A stretch of 40,327 nt of DNA from the NCBI GenBank assembly GCA_026709935.1, contig JAPOSC010000038.1:1-40327 (forward strand), given 5' to 3'. The notes below the pieces were generated by a model, which was not told the origin of the DNA, ran no database searches, and saw nothing but the letters and a program-made list of their open reading frames with translations. This document shows positions 29,431 through 38,358 of this stretch, piece by piece. This stretch comes from Thiotrichales bacterium (GTDB lineage: Bacteria; Pseudomonadota; Gammaproteobacteria; HK1). The translations under genes and the position numbers were made by a program. The first letter of the stretch is position 1. The number at the start of each line of letters is the position of its first letter.

Positions 29431-32037
29431 TCAGGCGGCGGCTCGCGTGGATCGGGCCGCGAGCGTGAGTTTCCCGGTGGCGGCGTCCACCACCACGGTG
29501 TCGCCGGGTGAGAAATCGCCGGCGAGCACCGCCTGGGCAAGCGGATTCTCCAGGCGCTGCTGGATCGCGCGCTTCAGCGGGCGGGCCCCGTAGACCGGAT
29601 CGAATCCAGTCGCGCCGAGCAACGTCATCGCGGCGTCCGATATGTCGAGAGCAAGGTGCTGCTCCGCCATGCGCCGGGTCAGTCCTTCGAGCTGGATCCG
29701 CGCGATCGCCTGAATCTGGGCGGCGTCGAGGGCGTGGAACACCACGATGTCATCGATCCGATTGATGAATTCGGGCCGGAAGTGCTCGGTTACGCTGGCC
29801 ATCACCGCGTTCCGAATCGCGTCCTGGGTTGTGCCTGAGCCGTCGCCCTGCCCAAGCTCGCAAACCGCATGCGAGCCGAGGTTCGATGTCATCACCACCA
29901 CGCAGTTGCGGAAGTCCACGGTGCGCCCGTGTCCGTCCGTCAGCCGTCCGTCCTCCAGCACCTGGAGGAGTACATTGAAGACATCGGGGTGGGCCTTCTC
30001 GATCTCGTCCAGCAGCACCACCGAGTAGGGGCGGCGCCGCACCGCTTCCGTCAGTTGTCCGCCTTCCTCGAATCCTACGTATCCGGGTGGGGCGCCGATG
30101 AGACGCGCAACGGAGTGCTTCTCCATGAACTCGGACATGTCGATCCGGACCATTGCGTCCTCGGTGTCGAAGAGGAACTCCGCGAGCGCCCGGGTGAGCT
30201 CGGTCTTGCCGACCCCCGTCGGGCCGAGAAACAGGAACGAGCCGTTGGGTCGGCGCGGATCGGAGAGTCCGGCGCGCGCTCGGCGTATCGCGTTGGAGGT
30301 CGCTGCCACCGCTTTGTTCTGGCCGACCACCCGCATGTGCAGCGCGTCCTCCATGCGCAGCAGCTTTTCCCGCTCGCCCTGAAGCATCCTGGACACGGGA
30401 ATCCCGGTCCACTTCGATACGATGCCGGCGACCTCGTCCTCGGTCACGGAGTGGCGGAGCAGCCGCATCTCCCGGGTTCCGGCGTGACCGGCGCGCTCGA
30501 TCTGCTTCTCAAGCTCCGGAATGCGTCCGTACTGAAGCTCGGCCATACGTGCGAGATCGCCACCGCGCTGCGCCGTCTCCAGCTCTGTCCGTGCCCGTTC
30601 CAGCGCCTCCTTGACGTGCTGAACACCCTGGACCTCGGCTTTCTCCGCTTTCCAGACGTCATCGAGATCGGAGAATTCGCGCTCTGCCGTGGCAATCTCC
30701 GACTCCAGTCGGGCAAGCCGCTCGCGGGAGGCGTCGTCGCTTTCCTTGCGGAGCGCTTCGCGTTCGATTTTGAGCTGGATCAGGCGCCGTTCCAGCCGGT
30801 CCATGGCCTCGGGCTTCGAGTCGATCTCCATCCGTATCCGGCTCGCCGCCTCGTCCACCAGATCGATCGCCTTGTCGGGAAGCTGCCGGTCCGAGATGTA
30901 GCGGTGGGACAGGGTCGCGGCCGCGACGATGGCGGGGTCGGTGATGTCCACTCCGTGGTGGACCTCGTAGCGTTCCTTGAGGCCGCGCAGGATCGCGATG
31001 GTGTCCTCGACGGTGGGTTCGTCCACAAGGACCTTCTGGAAGCGCCGCTCGAGCGCGGCATCCTTCTCGATGTAGCGCCGGTGCTCGTCGAGGGTGGTGG
31101 CGCCGACGCAGTGCAGTTCGCCCCGCGCGAGCGCGGGCTTGAGCATGTTTCCCGCGTCCATCGCGCCTTCCGCCTTGCCGGCTCCGACCAGGGTGTGGAT
31201 CTCGTCGATGAACAGGATGATCCGGCCCTGCTGCTTCGCGAGGTCGTTGAGCACGGATTTCATCCGCTCCTCGAACTCGCCCCGGTACTTCGCCCCGGCA
31301 ATCAGCGAACCCATGTCCAGAGCCAGGAGACGCTTGTCCTTGAGGCCCTCCGGGACTTCGGCATTGACGATCCGCTGCGCCAGTCCTTCGGCGATCGCGG
31401 TCTTCCCGACCCCGGGCTCGCCGATCAGCACCGGATTGTTCTTGGTTCGCCGCTGCAATACCTGGATGGCGCGACGAATCTCGTCGTCGCGTCCGATCAC
31501 CGGGTCGAGCTTGCCTTGTTCGGCCCGCTCGGTGAGATCGATGGTGAACTTCTCCAGCGCCCGGCGGTGCTCCTCCGCGTCCGCGTCGGTCACCGCTTCA
31601 CCCCCGCGGATCGCATCGATCGCCCGCGTAATCGATTCCTTCGAAGCACCGTTGCCCAGCAGCAGATCGGCCAACCGGCCCCCGGCTTCGAGGCCGGCAA
31701 GCGGGAAGAGCTCGCTCGACACGAACTGGTCCTTGCGCTTCTGAGCGAGCTTGTCGCAAAGGTTGAAGTGGCGCGCCAGATCGCTGGAGATCTGAATGTC
31801 GCCGGCGACTCCTTCGACCCGTGGCAGCGAGTCGAGCGCGATGCCGAGCTGCGAACGCAGCGCGTTCACGTTCGTCCCGGCCTGAGTGAGCAGGTGACGC
31901 ACGGTGGCGCCCTGTTGGTCGAGCAGGGCCGTCATCACGTGCACCGGATCGAGGAACTGGTGATCCTGACCGATCGCGAGACTCTGAGCGTCCGCGAGCG
32001 CCATCTGGAACCTGGTCGTGAGCTTGTCCGTTCTCAT
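29431..32037 (-). CDS. clpB: ATP-dependent disaggregase ClpB
   Basis: 868 residues (E. coli 857). In order: the N-terminal Clp repeat domain (1-145), AAA-1 with Walker A GEPGVGKT and Walker [11 protein letters not shown], a charged coiled-coil middle domain (about 400-525), and AAA-2 with GPTGVGKTE and [11 protein letters not shown]. With DnaK it rescues aggregated proteins after heat stress. GAAGG lies eight bases before the ATG, and a heat-shock type promoter sits about 75 bp upstream. It likely heads clpB-pilD-coaE-zapD. Confidence 0.97.
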   Translation of the reverse strand: MRTDKLTTRFQMALADAQSLAIGQDHQFLDPVHVMTALLDQQGATVRHLLTQAGTNVNALRSQLGIALDSLPRVEGVAGDIQISSDLARHFNLCDKLAQKRKDQFVSSELFPLAGLEAGGRLADLLLGNGASKESITRAIDAIRGGEAVTDADAEEHRRALEKFTIDLTERAEQGKLDPVIGRDDEIRRAIQVLQRRTKNNPVLIGEPGVGKTAIAEGLAQRIVNAEVPEGLKDKRLLALDMGSLIAGAKYRGEFEERMKSVLNDLAKQQGRIILFIDEIHTLVGAGKAEGAMDAGNMLKPALARGELHCVGATTLDEHRRYIEKDAALERRFQKVLVDEPTVEDTIAILRGLKERYEVHHGVDITDPAIVAAATLSHRYISDRQLPDKAIDLVDEAASRIRMEIDSKPEAMDRLERRLIQLKIEREALRKESDDASRERLARLESEIATAEREFSDLDDVWKAEKAEVQGVQHVKEALERARTELETAQRGGDLARMAELQYGRIPELEKQIERAGHAGTREMRLLRHSVTEDEVAGIVSKWTGIPVSRMLQGEREKLLRMEDALHMRVVGQNKAVAATSNAIRRARAGLSDPRRPNGSFLFLGPTGVGKTELTRALAEFLFDTEDAMVRIDMSEFMEKHSVARLIGAPPGYVGFEEGGQLTEAVRRRPYSVVLLDEIEKAHPDVFNVLLQVLEDGRLTDGHGRTVDFRNCVVVMTSNLGSHAVCELGQGDGSGTTQDAIRNAVMASVTEHFRPEFINRIDDIVVFHALDAAQIQAIARIQLEGLTRRMAEQHLALDISDAAMTLLGATGFDPVYGARPLKRAIQQRLENPLAQAVLAGDFSPGDTVVVDAATGKLTLAARSTRAAA

Positions 32038-32110
32038 TGGGAGTTGCCTTCGTCGAACCTGCGGCCCGCAGGGCGAGCTTCAAGTCGGTGCGGTGGGTAT
32101 GGATACCGGG

Positions 32111-32139
32111 TAGATGCGGCTGCCGGGACCGGAATCAAG
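32111..32139 (-). promoter_or_regulatory. Candidate sigma-32 (RpoH) promoter for clpB
   Basis: On the minus strand CTTGAT (32139-32134) is followed after 15 bases by CGCATCTA (32118-32111), resembling the RpoH consensus CTTGAA-N13-17-CCCATNTA. It lies 74 bp before the clpB ATG, a gene under RpoH in E. coli. The rest of the 203-bp gap (32038-32240) shows no gene; a second CTTGAA nearby lacks a matching -10. Confidence 0.5.
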
Positions 32140-32240
32140 CGGAGAGTGTCTGGAAAAGAGACCTGAACGCTCGCTTCGCAGGCGTTGGATTCAACAGACC
32201 TGCGACCGTGGCCGTGGATCGGTGACTTTCGGGGTTCGGT

Positions 32241-32990
32241 TCAGCGAATCCACGCGAGAGTTGCGAAACGTCCCGTGGTGCCGTCGCGGCGGTGCGAGAA
32301 GAACCGGGGCCGGTCACGGTAGGTGCAGAATCCACCGCCGTGGACGTGCAGAACTCCCAGCGATTCGAGCTGCGACGTCGCGATCGCATACAGATCCGCC
32401 AGCCAACGGTCCCTCCGCGCCGGTGACGGTACGAACGCGGATTTGGCGCCGGGGGCGCCGGCGAGGCATGCGTCGCGCACTTCCCGGCCGACTTCGTACG
32501 AATCCTGACCAATGGCGGGACCGAGCCAGGCGAGCAACTCGCGACCCGGATGGTCCATGCGTTCGACACAGCGTGCGATGGCTCCGTTCGCAAGGCCGCG
32601 CCACCCGGCGTGCACGATGCCGATTCGGGTGCCGGACGTGTCGCAGAGCACCACGGGCAGGCAGTCCGCAGTCAGCACCACGCACGGTGGCGAGCCGGGC
32701 TCTCCGACACTGGCGTCCGCTCTTGGTGCCTCGTCGTAACGTGCTGCGCGCACCACATCCGAGCCATGCACCTGCTCCAGCCAGCACGGTTCGTGCGCGA
32801 GCCCGAGCGCTGACCGCAGACGGGCGCGATTGCGGGTCACCGTGGTGGGTGCGTCGCCGGTCCCGGCGCCGAGATTCAGCGATGCGTACGGAGCCCGGCT
32901 TTCTCCGCCCAAGCGCGTCGTGGTGACCGCGCGCACGCCGGGTGGAGCCGGCCAGTCCGCGTCGATCCAGCCGGGAGCGGTGGTGGTCAT
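32241..32990 (-). CDS. pgeF: Purine nucleoside phosphorylase YfiH/LACC1 family, polyphenol oxidase-like
   Basis: 249 residues. The putative metal site is in place: His75 in EQVHGSD, Cys110 in LTADCLPV and His127 in GIVHAGWRG; SLNLGAGTGD is also typical. The family was first called multicopper oxidase-like, and later linked to purine nucleoside phosphorolysis and to editing of wrongly incorporated residues in peptidoglycan precursors (PgeF in E. coli). The start overlaps the rluD stop by four bases. The rluD-pgeF pair is common in proteobacteria. Confidence 0.92.
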   Translation of the reverse strand: MTTTAPGWIDADWPAPPGVRAVTTTRLGGESRAPYASLNLGAGTGDAPTTVTRNRARLRSALGLAHEPCWLEQVHGSDVVRAARYDEAPRADASVGEPGSPPCVVLTADCLPVVLCDTSGTRIGIVHAGWRGLANGAIARCVERMDHPGRELLAWLGPAIGQDSYEVGREVRDACLAGAPGAKSAFVPSPARRDRWLADLYAIATSQLESLGVLHVHGGGFCTYRDRPRFFSHRRDGTTGRFATLAWIR

Positions 32991-33952
32991 GCGACTTCGG
33001 CGCCCTCGGCGCGGAGCACCCGGACGAGCCTCGCCATGTCGGGAGCGAGTTCGCTCTCGATCTCGAGCGTGCGGCTGGATGTCGGGTGGTTGAGCGACAG
33101 GCGCCGGGCATGGAGGGCCTGACGAGCGAACGTCGAAACCGCATCCGGCGCGCCGGCGTCGCGACCTCGCGGGCGGCGTCTTCCATAGGTCGGGTCTCCG
33201 ACGATCGGATGGCCGACATGGGTGAGATGCACGCGGATTTGATGCGTTCTTCCCGTTTCGAGTGTGACCTCAAGCCGTGCGTGATGCCGGTACCGCTCGA
33301 TGACCCGCCAGCGCGTGAGCGCATGCTTGCCGCCAGCTTCCACCGTCATGCGGGTTCGGCGTATGCGGTCGCGTCCGATCGGTGCCTCCACCTTCCCGCG
33401 ACTCGGCGGTGCCCCGGCCACCACCGCTTCGTAGATCCGCTCCACCTCGCGCGCCTTGATCTGAGCCACCAGCCGCGTGTGCGCAGCAAGCGAGCGGGCG
33501 ACGAGCATGAGGCCGGAGGTGTTCTTGTCCAGCCGATGAACGAGGCCGGCGCGTGGAACTGCCCGCAACCCGGGGTCGTGGGCGAGCAGACGATTGAGAA
33601 GTGTTCCATCGCGATTGCCCGCACCGGGGTGCACCACCAGGCCGGGGGGTTTGTCGAGCACCAGCAGGGCCGAGTCCTGGTGAAGAACGACCAGCGGCCC
33701 TGGTTGTGCAGCCGAGGCCTCATCGCCTTCGACATCGCAGCGCACGCTGACCCGCTCGCCGCCGACCACCCGATCCCGGGTCCGGGCGGTGGCTCCGTCG
33801 AGAGTCGCGGCGCCGGTCCGGATCCACTCCTGAATTCGTGTCCGCGAATACTGTGGAAAGATCCGTGCGAGCGCCCGATCGGCTCTCAGCCCGGCCAGTC
33901 CGTCGGGTACGACTCCATCGAGTCGAATGTGCTCCGTCACCGGCGGGCCCAC
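32987..33952 (-). CDS. rluD: 23S rRNA pseudouridine(1911/1915/1917) synthase RluD
   Basis: 321 residues. An N-terminal S4-like RNA-binding domain (about 18-75) is followed by the synthase domain with the catalytic Asp142 in GLVHRLDKNTSG and later LETGRTHQIRVHL. In E. coli it modifies helix 69 of 23S rRNA, important for ribosome release and recycling. Divergent from bamD, as in E. coli. RluC is the closest alternative; the neighbourhood supports RluD. Confidence 0.93.
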   Translation of the reverse strand: MGPPVTEHIRLDGVVPDGLAGLRADRALARIFPQYSRTRIQEWIRTGAATLDGATARTRDRVVGGERVSVRCDVEGDEASAAQPGPLVVLHQDSALLVLDKPPGLVVHPGAGNRDGTLLNRLLAHDPGLRAVPRAGLVHRLDKNTSGLMLVARSLAAHTRLVAQIKAREVERIYEAVVAGAPPSRGKVEAPIGRDRIRRTRMTVEAGGKHALTRWRVIERYRHHARLEVTLETGRTHQIRVHLTHVGHPIVGDPTYGRRRPRGRDAGAPDAVSTFARQALHARRLSLNHPTSSRTLEIESELAPDMARLVRVLRAEGAEVA

Positions 33953-34073
33953 CGGGCTTCGCCGAAGCGGCGCGGAAGCACTGGAAGGGCAGCCGCGACA
34001 GGAAGGGCAGGCGACTCCGTGCCTGTTTCCGGCGGGTTGGGCATCGGGCTCGATATCCTGCTAGGCTTCCAGC
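33953..34073. promoter_or_regulatory. Divergent rluD / bamD intergenic region
   Basis: The 121-bp spacer should contain promoters for both genes. Near the rluD side lies a short inverted repeat GCTTCG-C-CGAAGC. I find no pair of -35 and -10 boxes good enough to name for either direction, and no reading frame. Confidence 0.35.
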
Positions 34074-34844
34074 ATGACACGGATCGCACGTCTCATCCTT
34101 CTCCTTGTCGCCGCGGCAGCGTCCGCTGGATGCGGCCTGCTGGGCGAAGAATCGGATCCGACCAGGGACTGGTCCGCGCAGCGTCTCTACGACACGGCGA
34201 AGAGCAACCTGGACCGCGGTGCGTATGAAGAGGCGGCAGATTACTACGACAAGCTCGAGGTCAGGTATCCGTTCGGCCCGCTGGCGATGCAGGCCCAGCT
34301 CGACCTCATTTACACCTATTACAAGTCCGACAAGCCGTCCGAGGCGCTTGCCGCCGCGGACCGGTTCATCAAGCTCCATCCGCGCCACCCGAACGTCGAT
34401 TATGCCTACTACCTGAAGGGGCTTGTGCGTTTCGAGCAAGGAAAGTCCCTGCTGGACCGCTTCGTCACCAAGGATCTGTCGCAACACGATGCGGGTACGG
34501 CCCTGCAGTCGTTCCGTGCGTTCGAGGAGTTGGTCCAGCGGTTTCCCGCGAGCCGTTACGGCGACGATGCGCGGCAGCGGATGGTGTATCTGAAGAACCT
34601 CCTGGCCATGCACGAGATCCACGTGGCGCGTTGGTACCTGAAACGCGAAGCCTGGCTCGCGTCGGCGAACCGGGCGCGCTACGTGATCGAGAACTACCAG
34701 GGGACGCCGGCGGTGGCCGATGCGCTCGCCGTTCTGGCGCTCGCGTACCGGAAACTCGAACTGAATGACCTCTCCGCCGATGCGGCCCGGGTGCTGAGGC
34801 TGAACTATCCGGATCATGCGGGGCCGGATGAGGTGAACCAGTGA
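34074..34844 (+). CDS. bamD: Outer membrane assembly lipoprotein BamD
   Basis: 256 residues. The signal peptide ends in a lipobox (ASAGC, lipidated Cys20). TPR-like repeats follow, with YDTAKSNLDRGAYEEAADYYDKLE, RYPFGPLAMQAQLDLIYTYY and HPNVDYAYYLKGLVRF, the classical BamD segments. As part of the BAM complex it helps insert beta-barrel proteins into the outer membrane. Converges with sucD; the 86 bp between them contain no obvious terminator. Confidence 0.96.
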   Translation: MTRIARLILLLVAAAASAGCGLLGEESDPTRDWSAQRLYDTAKSNLDRGAYEEAADYYDKLEVRYPFGPLAMQAQLDLIYTYYKSDKPSEALAAADRFIKLHPRHPNVDYAYYLKGLVRFEQGKSLLDRFVTKDLSQHDAGTALQSFRAFEELVQRFPASRYGDDARQRMVYLKNLLAMHEIHVARWYLKREAWLASANRARYVIENYQGTPAVADALAVLALAYRKLELNDLSADAARVLRLNYPDHAGPDEVNQ

Positions 34845-34930
34845 CGGTCACGCGCGGTGCGTCGTCGACCCCCTGACGGGCCTGACGACGACCGAGCTGG
34901 AGAAAGTTGCCTTGGTCACCCGGTTTACGG

Positions 34931-35806
34931 TCATGCATCGACCAGGGCACGTATCGCGGCCCCGATCCCGGCCGCGGATCTCACCGTGCGCACGCCGGCG
35001 GCATCCAGCGCCTCGTACTTCGCTTCTGCCGTGCCCTTTCCTCCGGAGATGATCGCGCCGGCGTGGCCCATGCGCCGTCCGGGAGGCGCGGTGACCCCCG
35101 CGATGTAGGCGACAACCGGCTTGGAGACCTCGGTGGTGATGAACCGGGCCGCATCCTCTTCCGCGTTTCCGCCGATCTCGCCCACCATCACGATCCCCCG
35201 GGTGTCGGGGTCCGACTCGAACAGGCTCAGGCAGTCGATGAAGCTCATGCCGTGAATCGGATCGCCACCGATTCCGATACAGGTGCTCTGCCCGAGCCCG
35301 CAGCCCGTAGTCTGGTGCACGGCCTCGTAGGTGAGGGTTCCCGACCGCGAGACGATCCCGATGCAGCCCTTCGCGTGGATGTGGCCCGGCATGATTCCCA
35401 TCTTGCATGCCCCCGGCGTGATGATGCCGGGACAGTTCGGCCCGATCAGCCGGGTATCGGGATACCGGGTGAGCGCGGCCCTGACCTTCAGCATGTCGAG
35501 CACGGGAATGCCTTCGGTGATGCATGCGATGACGCGCACGCCCGCCGCGGCCGCTTCGAGGATGGCGTCCGCGGCGAACGCCGCCGGGACGTAGATCATG
35601 CTCGCGTTGGCGCCCGTTTCGCGCGCCGCGTCATGCACGGTGTCGAACACCGGCCGTCCCAGATGCTCGGCGCCGCCCCGTCCCGGGGTGACGCCCCCCA
35701 CGAGGTTTGTTCCGTACGCAATCGCCTGCTCGGAGTGGAACGTCCCTTGCCGTCCGGTGAATCCCTGGCAGATGACTCGCGTATGCTCGTCGACGAGTAT
35801 GCTCAT
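34931..35806 (-). CDS. sucD: Succinyl-CoA synthetase (ADP-forming) subunit alpha
   Basis: 291 residues. The CoA-binding N-domain has [20 protein letters not shown] and the phosphorylated histidine is His248 in [32 protein letters not shown] is another family motif. With SucC it converts succinyl-CoA to succinate in the citric acid cycle with formation of ATP or GTP. It follows sucC by 39 bp. The usual sucAB neighbours are not here. Confidence 0.97.
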   Translation of the reverse strand: MSILVDEHTRVICQGFTGRQGTFHSEQAIAYGTNLVGGVTPGRGGAEHLGRPVFDTVHDAARETGANASMIYVPAAFAADAILEAAAAGVRVIACITEGIPVLDMLKVRAALTRYPDTRLIGPNCPGIITPGACKMGIMPGHIHAKGCIGIVSRSGTLTYEAVHQTTGCGLGQSTCIGIGGDPIHGMSFIDCLSLFESDPDTRGIVMVGEIGGNAEEDAARFITTEVSKPVVAYIAGVTAPPGRRMGHAGAIISGGKGTAEAKYEALDAAGVRTVRSAAGIGAAIRALVDA

Positions 35807-35845
35807 GGAGTGTCGCGTCCGGATCGAATGGAGGGTGCAGTGCCG

Positions 35846-37006
35846 CTATCTCGCCGCGGCGACCGCTTTCTCGGCCGCATCGGCAAGCGATTCGGCCGGA
35901 ATCACCGCAAGGCCGCTTTTGGCGAGGAGCTCGCGGCCACGCTCGACGTTCGTTCCCTCGAGGCGCACCACGACCGGGATTTCGACCCCCGTCTCGCGCA
36001 CCGCCTTGATGATCCCCTCCGCAATCAGGTCGCAGCGGACGATTCCGCCGAAGATGTTCACGAGTATCGCCTTCACGTTCGGGTCGCTGGTAATGAGCTT
36101 GAACGCCTCGCTGACCTTTTCCGCATCCGTCCCACCACCGACATCGAGAAAATTTGCGGGCTCTCCGCCATGGAGCTTGATGATGTCCATCGTTCCCATG
36201 GCCAGTCCGGCGCCATTGACCATGCACGCGATGTTGCCGTCGAGGGTGATGTAGTTCAGGTCGAAGCGCTTGGCCCGCACCTCCTTCTCGTCTTGCTGCG
36301 ATGGATCGTCGAACTCGCGCAGATCCGGATGCCGGAACAGCGCGTTGTCGTCGATGTTGATCTTCGCATCGAGTGCGAGCAACTCGCTCGACGTGGTGAT
36401 GACGAGGGGATTCAACTCCAGCATTCCCAGGTCCTTCTCCACGAACAGTCGAACCAGTCCGGCGAGAATGCCGGCGAGCTGCTTGCGCCCCTCGGAGTTC
36501 AGTCCGAGCGCGAATCCGATCCGTCGCATCTGGAACGGCTGGAGTCCGGCCGCGGGATCGAGGAATTCGGTGATGATCTTTCCGGGATCGGTCGCCGCCA
36601 CCTCCTCGATCTCCATGCCCCCGGCCGCCGACGCCATGATCGCGATCCGGCGCTGACTCCGATCGACCAGCAGGCCCAGATAGAACTCGCGCTCGATGTC
36701 GGAGGTCGATTCGACCAGGATGGTAGAGACCGGTTGGCCCTCGGCTGTCGTCTGCCTGGTCACCAGCCGCGTGCCCAGCATCTGTCCGGCCAGGGCGGAG
36801 ACTTCGTCGAGGGAGTCCGCCCGCTTGACGCCGCCTGCCTTTCCGCGGCCGCCCGCGTGGACCTGAGCCTTGACCATCCACGCGTCTCCCCCGAGCGCAG
36901 CCGCGGCCGCCCGCGCTTCGGTCGCACTGGTAGCCGACCGGCCCGGGGGCACCGGGATCCCGTAACTTGACAGGAGATCCTTCGACTGAAACTCGTGGAG
37001 GTTCAT
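35846..37006 (-). CDS. sucC: Succinyl-CoA synthetase (ADP-forming) subunit beta
   Basis: 386 residues (E. coli 388), starting [20 protein letters not shown], with the ATP-grasp fold: [16 protein letters not shown] near residue 46, LELNPLVI and [20 protein letters not shown] in the C-domain, then [18 protein letters not shown] lies ten bases or so before the ATG. The 31-nt repeated element ends 50 nt upstream. Further upstream the transposon has been inserted, about 200 bp from this start. Confidence 0.97.
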   Translation of the reverse strand: MNLHEFQSKDLLSSYGIPVPPGRSATSATEARAAAAALGGDAWMVKAQVHAGGRGKAGGVKRADSLDEVSALAGQMLGTRLVTRQTTAEGQPVSTILVESTSDIEREFYLGLLVDRSQRRIAIMASAAGGMEIEEVAATDPGKIITEFLDPAAGLQPFQMRRIGFALGLNSEGRKQLAGILAGLVRLFVEKDLGMLELNPLVITTSSELLALDAKINIDDNALFRHPDLREFDDPSQQDEKEVRAKRFDLNYITLDGNIACMVNGAGLAMGTMDIIKLHGGEPANFLDVGGGTDAEKVSEAFKLITSDPNVKAILVNIFGGIVRCDLIAEGIIKAVRETGVEIPVVVRLEGTNVERGRELLAKSGLAVIPAESLADAAEKAVAAAR

Positions 37007-37056
37007 CGGGTGTGCTTATTCCTGTCGCGGACCTGCCACGGCGCGGAGCCGCAAGA

Positions 37057-37087
37057 CTAGCCCGCATTTCTCACCAAGTCACGGCTG
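37057..37087 (-). repeat. 31-nt intergenic element, copy 2 (sucC leader)
   Basis: The minus strand from 37087 to 37057 repeats the element before rplQ with two mismatches (positions 23 and 28). It points towards sucC and lies outside the transposon. Beyond the TAG end both copies keep a T-x-CGGC similarity. The remainder of 37007-37201 contains no gene that I can support. Confidence 0.7.
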
Positions 37088-37201
37088 TGGGCGCGAAGGG
37101 GACATGGAGGGGACTCCACCGGCTGTGTGGCACGAGGTTGGTAGAGGTTAGTATTGGTTCGCACCGGCGGGGTCGGCACGGTTCGGGTGGTTCTCCGAGG
37201 T

Positions 37202-37209
37202 TTTCGTAA
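37202..37209 (+). repeat. Target site duplication, left copy (TTTCGTAA)
   Basis: Eight bases directly before the left inverted repeat, identical to 40265-40272. An 8-bp duplication is the known length for IS1595-family insertion. Confidence 0.95.
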
Positions 37210-37234
37210 GGGAATTATGCAGCAAAATCCGCAA
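37210..37234 (+). repeat. Left terminal inverted repeat, 25 bp
   Basis: Begins GGGAATTATGCAGCAAAATC and is the exact reverse complement of 40240-40264. Confidence 0.95.
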
Positions 37235-37237
37235 GCG

Positions 37238-37300
37238 CTAGGCGGCCCCCACGACCCGGAGCAAGTCCCACACGGTGATTAGCCAGCCGATAAGGTCCAT
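37238..37300 (-). CDS. Putative 20-residue hydrophobic peptide
   Basis: The ATG at 37300 shares its A with the TGA stop of the upstream 55-residue gene (TGATG), a classic reinitiation arrangement. The product, MDLIGWLITVWDLLRVVGAA, is hydrophobic enough to span or lie on a membrane, with two tryptophans and Asp2, Asp12 and Arg15. It stops three bases before the left inverted repeat. No function is recognised. It might be a small membrane protein or only a chance frame; the coupling and neat fit within the element argue for the first. Confidence 0.45.
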   Translation of the reverse strand: MDLIGWLITVWDLLRVVGAA

Positions 37301-37467
37301 CACCGCCGCTCCAGCCGGTAGCGTCGCTCTAGTTCTTCCCGCGTCGGCTGCCGATTTTCGCTCCTAATTTCGCCGCGCGGGGCGAGTAAGACTTGCTCCA
37401 GTGCGGCGAGGAATTCGTCCTCGTCTACTTCGTCACGCTCTACGGCGTCGATTTCTTGACGGTTCAT
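37300..37467 (-). CDS. Hypothetical 55-residue charged protein
   Basis: Starts at ATG 37467 with AGGA six bases before it; an upstream frame extension lacks such support. The sequence begins with an acidic half (AVERDEVDEDEFLAALEQV) and ends with a basic half (TREELERRYRLERR), probably helical and soluble. I recognise no family. It lies 105 bp after the secreted-protein gene, behind a UUCG hairpin, and is coupled to the 20-residue peptide. A two-component small module is possible, but nothing here proves it. Confidence 0.65.
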   Translation of the reverse strand: MNRQEIDAVERDEVDEDEFLAALEQVLLAPRGEIRSENRQPTREELERRYRLERR

Positions 37468-37526
37468 GGAGTGTCCTGTAGTTAGTTCCCCGCCAATCAC
37501 ACGGAAAGGTAGAGGCGGTAGAGTAA

Positions 37527-37548
37527 GGGGCGATCCGAAGACCGCCCC
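37527..37548 (-). terminator. UUCG-capped hairpin after the secreted-protein gene
   Basis: The minus strand reads GGGGCGGTC-TTCG-GATCGCCCC, a nine-pair stem with one G-T wobble closed by a C(UUCG)G tetraloop. It begins 25 nt after the secreted-protein stop and is followed by TTACTCT, a poor U-tract. It may be a weak terminator, an attenuator or an RNA-protecting structure reducing expression of the two small downstream genes. Confidence 0.5.
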
Positions 37549-37572
37549 GCGTGTGTTCTTCAGGGGCGGTTA

Positions 37573-38283
37573 TCAGTCGGCGCATCCCAGTGCGTTACTC
37601 GTGGCGGTGTTGTTGGAGTTGTTGTCATCTGAACTCCCAGTGGTGAACCATCCTTTGGTTTTCCGCCCACACAGGCAGTTGCGAATGTCCTGACCGCTTA
37701 AGCCGGGGATCGAGAAGCACCCGGTGCTGCCATTCGTAAGATCGGTATTCGTGGGCATGTAGGTTCCGCCCGTCATGAAGCAGCGCCGCAGCAAGGGCCC
37801 AAGCCCCCCGGCAGATGTGTAAACCTCGTAAACATACTGCGTTCTTGGTCTTAAACCGGTCATGGGTCTGTTCCGGTATCGGCCCAAATTCGCTGTAACT
37901 GACGATATTCTAATCAGTCTGTTTGAATTGAAGACTATTGCGTTTGTCTTAGCGTTCCGCGCCCGGAAATGGATGGGAAACTGGATTGGTCCGCCGTCTC
38001 CGGTTCTGGAACTCAGTTGGGAGTACAGATTGGTGTAGGCGTCAATGTTAATGTTTGCACTGTTGGCCGTTACCGATTCTATGCTCCCGACAACGGGATC
38101 GACACTCTCTCCTATCCCCGCGCAGGTTTGCGGACCCACGCGCCCATTGGATATTATTCCCTGCGCCGCCACCGGCGCGGCGACCACCATAGCCATCAGC
38201 GCGGCGGCGAGCGTCGAAAGCAGTCGATTCATTACCGATCCCCCAATTCGGGGGGGGGGGGAGGGTAATTTACTGAATATCAT
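37573..38283 (-). CDS. Secreted protein of unknown function with C12 tract near its start
   Basis: From the ATG at 38283 the product has 236 residues. That ATG has an excellent AAGGAG seven bases upstream, but a second ATG at 38232 begins directly with a signal peptide (Met-Asn-Arg, then a hydrophobic core, cleavage near VAAQG), giving 219 residues. Between the two lies a run of 12 C. The mature part has a stretch like the end of a fibronectin type III or similar Ig-like fold (TGLRPRTQYVYEVYTSAG) and six cysteines in its last two thirds, several near the C-terminus, likely disulphide-bonded. It ends in an Asn/Ser/Thr-rich tail. The fold guess is weak and no function is known. Confidence 0.75.
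   Translation of the reverse strand: MIFSKLPSPPPRIGGSVMNRLLSTLAAALMAMVVAAPVAAQGIISNGRVGPQTCAGIGESVDPVVGSIESVTANSANINIDAYTNLYSQLSSRTGDGGPIQFPIHFRARNAKTNAIVFNSNRLIRISSVTANLGRYRNRPMTGLRPRTQYVYEVYTSAGGLGPLLRRCFMTGGTYMPTNTDLTNGSTGCFSIPGLSGQDIRNCLCGRKTKGWFTTGSSDDNNSNNTATSNALGCAD
38250..38261 (-). repeat. Homopolymer of 12 C (coding sense) in the secreted-protein 5' end
   Basis: Twelve G on the plus strand, read as C on the coding strand, covering codons 8-12 of the long form. Five G (38244-38240) follow after a five-base loop, so the tract can fold back on the GGGGGAT that could act as ribosome binding site for the internal start. A run this long is prone to slippage in vivo and to sequencing error. 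Confidence 0.85.
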
Positions 38284-38332
38284 GGGTTTTCTCCTTTATT
38301 TGGTGGTGGGTAAAGGTGAGTGTAAGGGTGAA

Positions 38333-38358
38333 ATAGCGGCGCAATTCATTCGCGCTAT
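38333..38358 (-). terminator. Weak hairpin right after the protease stop
   Basis: ATAGCG and CGCTAT form a six-pair stem around a 14-base loop that begins at the stop codon of the protease gene on the minus strand. TTTCACCC follows, so it lacks a strong U-tract. It could be an inefficient terminator; the 74-bp gap then leads to the well-formed ribosome binding site of the secreted protein. Confidence 0.3.

Noticed and set aside
32059..32071. CTGCGG-C-CCGCAG inverted repeat before clpB
   Set aside because: The arms leave a one-base loop, so it cannot form a normal hairpin, and it does not match a CIRCE-type operator.
29869..32166. A 765-codon open frame on the plus strand
   Set aside because: It lies opposite clpB, which is certain. 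Long antisense frames are expected where the coding strand is GC-rich, and the product resembles no known protein.
34907..36970. A 687-codon open frame on the plus strand
   Set aside because: It is antisense to sucC and sucD and has no recognisable motif; the minus-strand genes carry every expected catalytic motif.
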